This document shows, piece by piece, positions 45,200 through 54,010 of a DNA stretch of 64,000 nucleotides. Source of the stretch: Cloeon dipterum (taxonomy: Eukaryota; Arthropoda; Insecta; Ephemeroptera; Baetidae); NCBI RefSeq assembly GCF_949628265.1, contig NC_088787.1:12638501-12702500 (forward strand), read 5' to 3'. The translations under genes were made by a program, and so were the position numbers. Below the pieces are notes generated by a model. It was not told where the DNA came from. It made no database searches and saw nothing but the letters and a program-made list of their open reading frames with translations. Positions within the stretch are counted from its first letter, which is position 1. Each line of letters opens with the position of its first letter.

Positions 45200-47191
45200 G
45201 ACTGCAGTAAAGATAGATAGAAATTAGAAAATTCAAACGAAAAAAACGCGGAGCCAGCAAGCAGCGCGCCTGCTGGCGAGACAGCAAGCTGAATTCAATT
45301 CCGATTGCGGCTATTGGTGTGGGTTTTAGGTTGTAGGTCATTTTTTGTTAAGTGTCATTTACCTGATTTTATTACGAAAAATTGCTTCAAAATTCTTGCA
45401 TCAAACCAAAATTCGAAAGTTCTTTCAAATGACCCGGACACCATGCAACCTCTCGCCTCTCGCGGACACCTGCGGTCAGCGCAGTTTTAATATGCATGAA
45501 TTCTTTCCTCAAGTTTTTCGTCTGAGTAAATTTAAAAAATCATATTAATTAATTGACTGATTTTAGAGCAGAAAAGCTAATAGGCTTAAAAAATTGCAAT
45601 CTTTGTTCATCGCTGACAGGTCAGAATTTTCTGACAATGAGAGCCATATATTATTTGGAATTATTTTTGTCCGTGCAGACTGTACCGCTGTACAGCACAG
45701 AGCAGCAGGTTGCATACTTGCGAGATCGGAAAGTTGCATTTTTTGTAGAGGTCTCATTGTCAGCTCAGCAGCGAGATTTAATGCGGCGTTTGGCGGGACC
45801 GGCCTACAATTAGCCGAAATTTTTGCCCGCGGCGGCGATGGCTGGCCATTTTCACCGGCGACAATATTTTAAACGTCAAGTTTGAAAGTGCTTAACGAAA
45901 GACATTTAATTTTGTAACCTTTTTCACCGGCGGCTGGCGGCTGCCCACGTGACCCAAAATTATTGGCTGGCGCGGCGCAACGCGGCTAGCTCAAACCTCT
46001 AATTTTACTGATAGTTGGATGTCTCAAATAAAGTGAATCAAAATCAAATATGTATTTAACTGCCATCAGAGAAAGTATGCCGCCTAACAAAACAAGAGGA
46101 CGGTTTTTTTTGGAATCAGTTTCGATTGACGGTAGCAAAACTAGCAAATCCTGCACAAGTTCAAAGTCCGACTCTAAGGAGTGCCACTCTCATTTAAAAA
46201 CATTGTAATTTCAATTACCATATTTTTGCACTCGTCATGATTTGCAGGAAAAGGCCAAAACACTGTTGGAAGCTTTTCAGGTCAAATATATATAGTTATA
46301 CAATAGTGTGCTGAAAGTACTGTATCCATCCTTGGGATTATTTAATCAATCTCGTTTGCGCAGGGATTTCAGTTATCTGTAAATTATGACAATGAGTTAA
46401 TCTTTTGAGGTTTAATTTTCGTTTAATAAATGATTGATGAAGGCAGGAAAAAATAGCGATTAAGATAAAGCATGTCGGCAGTTTTCGTACGTCATGAAAA
46501 AATTTGCCAATTGTTCATTGGAATCAGCAAATATTGTTATGTAATTGACCTGTTGTTTCATTTATGAAATACGAAATGCACACGAGATAAGCATCAAGCA
46601 AGCGGCAGTCTTTCGCTAAGAATTTATGGGTCAGATTTAATGCTAATAAGATTCAGAATAATAGATCCCTTGATCCAAACCAACGTGAAATGCGTTGGAT
46701 GGGTATTACCTGTCTCAATTATATTGGGAACCAGAGAAATATCCTTTTATTAAATTTGAATTTGATTTAAAATGCCACTTAAATCAGCAAGTATTTACAA
46801 TTAGTAATTTTGATTGTAACGTTGGGAAACGAACCAAATATAAGACATATACATTTTTTCAAATTATTTGCTATTTTTGCGGCTATTATGTAGGGAAGAA
46901 GTATATTTTTTTAAATTATATTATCACATTATAATTTGTATTGTTTTAAAAATTATAATATTATTAAATTTTCAAGAAAAATTGACATGCTCGTGCCTAT
47001 ATAGAAGCAATTGCTCGTAAGATTGCAATTCGTCACCGCAAAGTCCACAAGTTTGACACTTCTTAAATCATTATTTACGATGTTTTTAAGATAAGATAAA
47101 ATGTGCATAAGAACAATTATCGGGAATTATTATAAAAACTAGAAAATCCCTCCTGCGTTCGCATTTTTTGTTTGGAAATCTGTGGATTAAG
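45200..47191. other. Interval between WDR76 5' exon and protease homologue
   Basis: Holds repeat family C copy 2 and the divergent promoters of the two genes; no further coding sequence supported. CCTATATAGA lies about 190 bases before the protease-homologue ATG. Confidence 0.45.
45740..46005. repeat. Dispersed repeat family C, copy 2
   Basis: Starts near AGAGGTCTCATTGTCAGCTC and runs through GCGATGGCTGGCCATTTTCACCGGCGACAATATTTTAAACGT to CGGCTGGCGGCTGCCCACGTGACCC and CAAACCTCT. Confidence 0.8.
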
Positions 47192-48635
47192 ATGAAGATT
47201 GCCATCGTCCTCCTCAGTGCCTTCGCTCTAGTAAGGCTTATATATATATATATATATATATCAATTTTCTTTCCTACTGTTTCACTTGTGTTTCTGCACA
47301 GGCCCAAAGTGCGGCCATCGACGATGTCAGCCCCTATTTGGACGGCGGCCCAGTCGCAACTGCTGGTCAATTTCCGTGGCACGTTCAAATTGTCCCCGTC
47401 AATGTTAATGCGAACTTTTCTGGAATCCTCATCGCTCCTAATTGGGTGCTGACCTGTGCTGCCTGTATCAACAAGTAAGTTAATCAAGAGGATATAATTA
47501 GTCTCAGCCAACCGTGCCAACTGGCAATTTTGGGTCACGTGGGCAGCCGCCGGTGAAAAAGGATCAAAAATTAAAAAGAATAGCAAAGAATGTATTATCC
47601 CGCCTTTCAGGCCATTAAGAACTACCAAAAATACCGTCAGCCGCAAGCCGCCGGTGAAAATGGCCAGCCGCCGCCTTAAATTTCACGGCTGAGACCTCTC
47701 TAGATATATGTATAACTAAATTATGCCTTTTGATTGATCTTATTGCTCAGATCTCCCATTGGGCACGATTTGATCTTCGGAGCTCTCGACTTGGACAACG
47801 ATGCTGAGCCAAACAGAATTACGAGAAGCATCGGCCCTGACGATGTCATCACTTTCCCTGATTACGACCCAAGTCAATTCAACGTCAACAACATCGCGCT
47901 TATTAAACTGCCCGAGCCAATTGTGTCTAGCTGTGATGCATCACTTTTGTTAATACTTCATCGTTATACTAAATTTTAAATTTTAGTTTACGTTGGATAT
48001 ATTGGCGGGCTAGGTGAGGCATCCAGCACATACGAAGGTGATATTGCAAGGATATCTGGCTTTGGATTCGAGTCCACAAGTGGTATTTTTTCATGTCACA
48101 CATTAGATTAACAGGGTCACAAATAATTTAAATATTTCAGTTACCTCCGGGCAGCAACTTCTCAGATACACTGATTTGAACATTTCTCCAGACTCAGAGT
48201 GCAGGAACTTGGAAACAGGACAGATGTGCGCTACGCTTGTTACTCCTGAAACTGGACCTTGCAGGGTTTGTCCCCATTATTTTGTGTATTATTAGTGATT
48301 AATTTAAAATCGTGCAGGACGAAGGCTCCGCTCTTTACGTGTCTGGAACTGCTGGAACTGGAGTCGCCATTGGAATCTTCTCCTACGGTTATGCAGAAGG
48401 CGGTTGCCCTGGATCCACTACCCTGTTCACCAGGGTATCCAATTACCGTGAATGGATCGACAGCACCATTAATGGTGCTTCATCAACAACACCAGCAGTT
48501 TCTGATACTACTCCGGCAGTATCTGATACTACGGCAGCTACTGATACTACAGCAGTAACTGATACTACGGTAGTAGTCACAGATACTACACCAGTTGAGA
48601 CAACTCCTGCATTGACAGTGCGAAATTTGCATTAA
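47192..48635 (+). CDS. Secreted serine protease homologue, catalytically dead, Thr-rich tail
   Basis: Six exons (47192-47230, 47302-47474, 47751-47932, 47987-48082, 48141-48265, 48318-48635) give 310 aa in consistent phase. A signal peptide (MKIAIVLLSAFALAQSA) precedes a trypsin-like fold: AGQFPWHVQI, GILIAPNWVLTCAACI, NNIALIKLPEP and the C-terminal TLFTRVSNYREWI. All three triad positions differ: the TAAHC histidine is Ala67, the DIAL aspartate is Asn118, and the GDSGGP serine is Glu207 (CRDEGSAL). It therefore belongs with non-catalytic serine protease homologues, which in insects act as cofactors or decoys in immunity and clotting; its own role is unknown. The last 40 or so residues are repeats of SDTT/TDTT, a likely O-glycosylated mucin-like tail. 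The donor of exon 3 (GTGATG) is the least certain boundary. Confidence 0.85.
47505..47705. repeat. Dispersed repeat family C, copy 3, reverse orientation (protease-homologue intron)
   Basis: TGGGTCACGTGGGCAGCCGCCGGTGAAAAAGG and CCGCCGGTGAAAATGGCCAGCCGCC are the complements of blocks in copies 1 and 2; it ends GAGACCTCT. It fills most of the intron between exons 2 and 3. Confidence 0.8.
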
Positions 48636-48709
48636 ACTACAGCATCTAATTTTTAAATTGTCTATAAAATTGCAGCATTAAATCATAAAACTGGCAAGCA
48701 CTGTGAAAA

Positions 48710-48715
48710 AATAAA
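48710..48715 (+). terminator. Polyadenylation signal of the serine protease homologue
   Basis: AATAAA lies about 75 bases after the stop codon, a normal distance for a 3' end signal. Confidence 0.5.
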
Positions 48716-49246
48716 CCGTTCTCTTTGAATTAAAATAAATTTCATTTGGGCAAATTACCGTATGAAATATTTTGTTTTATATTTTCACCCGCCTTAGCGT
48801 TTCGAGGGTAGTTTAACGAGTCATAATTATCATATTTTTCGTTGATCTATAGGCCATCGTTTCTTAGGGTTGTAGGGGGATACTTCTGTAGGAATAAGGG
48901 AGGTAATGAGGAAAACAAAGGAAAAATTTGTGCACACGTGAGTGCTCGCCTATCAAGAGAGAGGTTGCCCATCTTGAAAGAGATCGATTGATACAAATCC
49001 CTTCGATGCTTGCGAAGTCTACTTATTGAAATTATAAGCAAAACAAATCAAACAGAAGTTTTTGCTTACTAAAATATTGATTTCTCTATTGAGGCAGTTG
49101 AAAACTGATACCACACGACACACAAGAAGTTTCCAGAATCGATTTTACGGACTTTCCTTGTTGTAAACTTTTGTCAAACGAAAGCAGGCTGATCAAACTT
49201 TAGTCCATTGTTTTACTTTGAGTTAGAAGGACGGCACTCTCCAGAA

Positions 49247-51851
49247 ATGAAAACAACCGAATTTGACTTTAACTTGCAGCTTTTGCGCTGGGCAGGTATT
49301 TTAATCAGCTGCAGTAATTATTATTATAATAATAAGCGTTTTCTTTTTTGAGGTCTTGCAAGTCCTGATGACGAGCGCATCTCTAATTTAAACCTGCTCT
49401 ACATATTTTTCTTTGCTGCGCCTTACTTAACCATGTCACTTTTAGCGATAGCTAATTTCCTCCTGTCCCCCTTTTCGCTGATTAACGCAACGATTTACGG
49501 CTACATTTTGGTGAACCTGCTCATAACCATATTCCGCATCAATTTCTTTCTGCGTAAACAGACGAAACTGGAACATTTGATGGGCATATTTTCAGGTAAA
49601 TTTTGAACTAAACAAACTCATATCCTCGTTTTAAAATATATTTTACTAGAAAATTTTGGGCCAATCGACGAGCTAGACAAGGAGAGCAGGCACATGCGAT
49701 CCGCGTCCAAAATGCGCATCCTGAAACTCTCAGTGACGGCGGTGGTTTACAATATTATTTCAGTTTTGATAACAGCAATCATTCCTGCTTCAAACAGGTT
49801 TTCTAATAATTGCATTAATCAATTTTATTAGATATCAATCTCATTTGCAGAATATCGCGTGCACTCGAGTGCCAGGAGGCGCAGTGTACGCGAGAAATGA
49901 GCTACGAAATATGGTTCCCGACCGACAGCCACCTTAAACCAACGTATTACTTTTTAATTTTGTGGCAAAGTAATTGTATAATAGCTATATTTGAATGATG
50001 TTAATTTTAGTCGCAAATCTAGTGTTGTCGGCATTGGTGTTCACGGCAATTTCCTGCTCGTGCGACGCATTTTGCTTCTCCTTGGTCGTTGCTGCGTCGG
50101 AAAGAGCTGATTTTTTGGCACAGACTGCGCCTATGGCTTTGGTCCCTGGCACAAGGGGGCAAATCACCCCCATTTTTAAAACCTGGATTAAGCACCATCA
50201 GTGCTACTTGAAGTAAATTTTACGATTAGGTAAAATCTACAGAGTTTGAAATTATTTCCATGCAGGGCTGTTGCAGAAATCAACGAAACTTTAGGATCTT
50301 TGATTTTCCTGACGCACGGATTTACAGGCGTCAGCATTCTTGCGTATTGCTACTTTTTCATGAGCGTAAGAACTAATTTATACAAAATATCACGGGTCGG
50401 AGGACAAAATTGGCATGAGCCCAATCGAATAAACTCAAAATTGGATTTCGTTAGTCAAATATTAATATTTATTTACTAAAATTTAAGAAATTGAGTAAAG
50501 CATTTTAGAATGTTGACAATGCACCCATAAGTTTTCCCATAACGTGTGTGATATTGTGGTGTTTTTTTAAGAAATTCCATTTCAAAACTCGAAAAACGCA
50601 ATTTTTCAGAATTTTTCATAATTTACGCATGTTGTCTACTACAAATCTCGGGTTCTAACCATCAGAATTGCAAAAACTACCCACCGTTCTTGACCTCCCA
50701 TTAATAGCTGAAGGGTTTAGGGGATGATAGACACCACCCCTTTCAAACCCCAGTAACAATTTTAATAGCAAATATTTACTAATAAAAGCACGCTTCCACG
50801 GCTCAAATTTTTTTTTAAATTATTCATTACTCACCTTTAATTACCACCACCACCCCATACTTGATTTAAAAATTAAAACTTTATGTATGTATATCAAAAT
50901 TAAATGCAAAGTATGTTCGTTATAAGCTTTTTTAATTTTTTTTCAGTGGGGGTGTAGCTAAATCAGCTCTTTATCATTCAGCTGGTTAGAGGAGGTCGAG
51001 ATGAGTCTAACAGAAGTGTGCATTTTTTGCAATTTTGATGGTTAGAACCCGAGAAGTGGAGTTTACAATGTTTGCAAAATATGAAAAAGCTGAAAAATTG
51101 TTTTTGAAGTAAAATGAACAGGATAATGACCTTTGACCTTAACTTAGAACATCAAATTTAGTGTCTATTCGATCGGGCCGGGTGAGAGCAATTCATAGCA
51201 CACCATATTTTTCGAAACTGCACCACGGAAAGATGAGATTCGTCCCAGGTTTTCGAAATTTTCCCTTAAAACCCGTAAAAAAAATTGACGAATGATATCA
51301 ATGCCAATTTCGTCTTTCAGAAACCATCTTTATCTTTTTATAACGTCACCTTTTAGTATTTTTCTAAAATAACTCTCATTGTCAATAACAAAGTACCCAG
51401 ACAACCCGATCAACTCAGTGACCGTGATGACTATGGCTGGCTTTCTCGTCCAGATATTTGTTTACTCATCGTGCGGCCAGCGGCTTATAGACAAAGTAAG
51501 CGAACCGTCTCTTTTATCTCACGGGAAACTGACATCATCTAATTAATCCACGCAGAGCGAGAATTTGGCGAATCGCGTGCTGAATGCAACGCAGGTGGCA
51601 CGAGGCGGGCTTCAGGGCTCTGGCGGCGCGCGTGCAAGCCTGCTCGTCGTGATAACGCGCCTCTCGGCCGGGGCGCCGCCCGAGCACGTCGAGCCGCTAG
51701 GCTTTTTCACCTCCTCCATGGAGCTGTTCGTCAGGGTGAATATATACGTTTAAAATGTATTAGAGAATTCATATTTCATGAGAGTCTTATTAAATTTCAG
51801 TTAATCACGACGTCCGGCCTGTACATCATGATTTTGTTGCAACTCCAATGA
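49247..51851 (+). CDS. Insect odorant receptor (7tm_6 family), 9 exons
   Basis: Chemosensory seven-transmembrane protein that forms odour-gated channels with the co-receptor Orco. Exons 49247-49295, 49353-49595, 49650-49797, 49851-49969, 50011-50212, 50266-50365, 51394-51495, 51556-51735 and 51801-51851 keep phase and give 397 aa, the usual size. Family features in order: N-terminal FNLQLLRWAGL, two early membrane spans (LNLLYIFFFAAPYL and INATIYGYILVNLLITIF), the loop before TM4 with EIWFPTDSHLKPTYYFLILWQ, a C-terminal half with VFVY-like IFVYSSCGQRLID, then SMELFVRLITTSGLYIMILLQLQ, matching the conserved LE.F..ii..sYsy..LL terminus. The intron before 51394 is about 1 kb and contains a dispersed repeat. 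The stop codon falls inside a short stretch shared with the P450 3' exon copies downstream. Confidence 0.88.
50640..51270. repeat. Dispersed repeat family A, copies flanking in odorant-receptor intron
   Basis: Forward half 50645-50760 (AAATCTCGGGTTCTAACCAT ... AGCTGAAGGGTTTAGGGGATG) and reverse half 50985-51245 (AGCTGGTTAGAGGAGGTCGAGATGAG ... CACGGAAAGATGAGATTC). Together they form an inverted pair inside one intron. Confidence 0.7.
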
Positions 51852-51965
51852 AACGTGGCGTCACTTTCGTTTTTTATGGTTTTGGTCTGAGCGTGAATAA
51901 GCACCAACCACCACTTTGTTATAGAACACAGAGCATTTCTGGCGTACAACAGCAGGAATAGTTAT
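51848..51965 (-). pseudogene. Older degraded copy of the P450 last exon
   Basis: ATGAAACGTGGCGTCACTTT, TATGGTTTTGGTCTGAGCGTGAA and CACCAACCACC are shared with the last exon of P450 gene A, followed by a patchy match up to ACAGCAGGAATA. It begins within the stop codon context of the odorant receptor. Confidence 0.7.
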
Positions 51966-52966
51966 TTAAGGGGGTGTTAATCTCTCAAGCACTGGTTTTA
52001 AAATAACAAAACATGAGACATAATATAGAGGAAAAGTTTTTATTTATTTCAACCAAAGATAAGTTCTTAATTGGTGATTTAACCTTTTAAAAATAAATAT
52101 AGTATAAACCGAGCTTAAAATTCAATTTTATCAATGTAGATGAAACGTTGTGGTAACGCATTTTTTAAGTTCATATATTTATATACTCGTGTGAGAGAAG
52201 AAAAATCACGCATGGCGTTGGGTCTTATGAAGAACAGGGAGGATATTGTTTTTGTAAGTTATCTGTGGCTGACATTTTAGTCTTTAAAAGTTTAATTTTA
52301 GATTTAGCAAAATGATTGATGCGGATGGAATATTTGCTGAACTATTTTCGTAGATTTTCTTATCTGTAGAGCACAAAAAGCGTAAATTTTACTTTGTAGG
52401 TTTTATAACCGATTAAAAGTGACATAAAACTGACAAGCAAAACAACTATCTCGTTTCTTCAACAATGTTAAATCCATTTATAAGAAACATTTGTTCGGTA
52501 TCACAAAAAGTGTCGACTTATGAGAAGAACCAAGGATAAAGTAGTTGATAAAATAGAGGGCACGATAGTCTAAATTGTGAACTAAATCTTCACCATAAAA
52601 ATCACCACTCTTTTTCGATCATCACTTATGCTGTAAACCTTTTATTGCATTTTACTTGCTTTTACGTTACAGACAGAGAATAAGGCGCCCCCACTAAAAA
52701 AACGTAGACAGTGCGCGTTATTTAAGCTTTGATCATTTTGATAACCACCTTGTTTTGAGGAAAAGTTCGAGCTACTCTGAAAAAAGCCCCTAAATTAAAA
52801 TTGAAATTAATTCTTTCATTATGAATTGTGTTTGATCAAAACACAGTTAATTAAAATACCCCTTTAATCTTGCTACAACAAAGTACAGAGCGAAAACAGA
52901 GTTGAAAGGAAATTACAGACAAAATATGGAGTTAATTTTTTGAGTGAGTCTCTTTTACATTTTCAA
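51966..52966. other. Interval between odorant receptor and chimeric pseudogene
   Basis: AT-rich, no coding sequence or clear repeat recognised. Confidence 0.4.
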
Positions 52967-53187
52967 TGATCGCATAACCATTCATTTGTAATTTCAGTGA
53001 AACGCATTGACGTCAAACGATGAAACGTGGCGTCACATTTTGGCTTTGTATGGTTTTGGTCCGGGCGCGCAAGCACCAACCACCCCTTTGCTGTTGGGGG
53101 GAGCACACCCTTCTGGCACTTCTAGCTTATTGTAACGCTGCATTAGCGAGCGCGGAGAACAGCAGGAAAAAACTGTTTTTGGCTGCT
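52967..53187 (-). pseudogene. Duplicated last exon of cytochrome P450 gene A
   Basis: This stretch matches the last exon of P450 gene A and its 3' flank (about 53960-54175) nearly base for base, including the segment for TLGPKPYKAKVTPRF and the downstream ATAACCATTCATTTGTAATTT. Small insertions break the frame (extra bases in the segments for MQRYKLEV and FTLGP). It stops before the heme-binding Cys and is joined at about 53185 to serine protease homologue sequence. No other P450 exons accompany it, so it is not a gene. Confidence 0.85.
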
Positions 53188-53560
53188 CTGGATCCACAAC
53201 CCTGTTCACCAGGGTATCCAATTACGTTGAATGGATCGACAGCAACATTAATGGTGCTTCATGAACAACACCAGCAGTTTCTGATACTACTCCTGCAGTA
53301 TCTGATACAATGGCAGCTACTGATACTACGGCAGTAACTGATACTACGGTAGTAGTCACAGAGATACTAACACCAGTGGAGGAGACAACTACTGCATTGC
53401 CAGTGTGGGATTTGGATTAAACTACAGCATCTACTTTTTAAATTGTCTATAAAAAATTGCAGCATTAAGTCATAACTGGCAAGCACTGTGAAAAAATAAA
53501 CCGTTCTCTTTCAAATAAAATTAATCTCATTTGGACAAATGACCGTCAGAAATATTTTGT
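53188..53560 (+). pseudogene. Duplicated last exon of the serine protease homologue
   Basis: Matches 48406-48780: GSTTLFTRVSNY, the linker and the whole Thr-rich tail, then the 3' untranslated region with its AATAAA. TCATCA has become TCATGA, giving a stop just before the tail, and the 5' exons are absent. A one-base insertion (CACAGAGATAC) also shifts the tail. Non-functional fragment, fused head-on to the P450 fragment at its left. Confidence 0.85.
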
Positions 53561-54010
53561 TTTAGTTACACCCGCCTATTTCTAATCTAGAGGAGAAATA
53601 ATATACACTCTGTGTGTTGGAGTGTGCAATTTTTTCAAGTAATTAGGCAAGGACGTCCCGCAAGGACATTTTCACACTACAAAAGGAAGACACGCTCGTC
53701 TCATTGCATTAAACTGAGTCATTGGAGTAAGTTATTCTAACGGCACACTGCATTTCAAAGATAGTTTTTTGGTCGTCCTTGGCTTTCTTGTGATCTTCCT
53801 CAACATTAAAATTCCAATATTTGAAAAATTCGACCTTCGGAGGTTGTTTTCGTGTTGAATATAATTCCACTATTTGATGCTTACGGAAAGCATATAAGAA
53901 TATATTCTAATGAAAAGCAAAAGCAAATGAAATGAATTTTAACCAACAAGCTCAAATGGCAATATGATCACATAACCATTCATTTGTAATTTCCGTGAAA
54001 CGCATTGACG

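Noticed and set aside
47086-47646. 186-codon minus-strand frame
   Set aside because: Antisense to the first exons of the protease homologue and a repeat copy; shadow of those.
49247-51851. Gustatory receptor instead of odorant receptor
   Set aside because: The C terminus lacks the TYhhhhhQF motif of gustatory receptors and fits the odorant-receptor pattern.
53020-53337. 105-codon frame spanning the chimeric region
   Set aside because: It runs through antisense P450 sequence into an out-of-frame protease fragment; an accident of the fusion.
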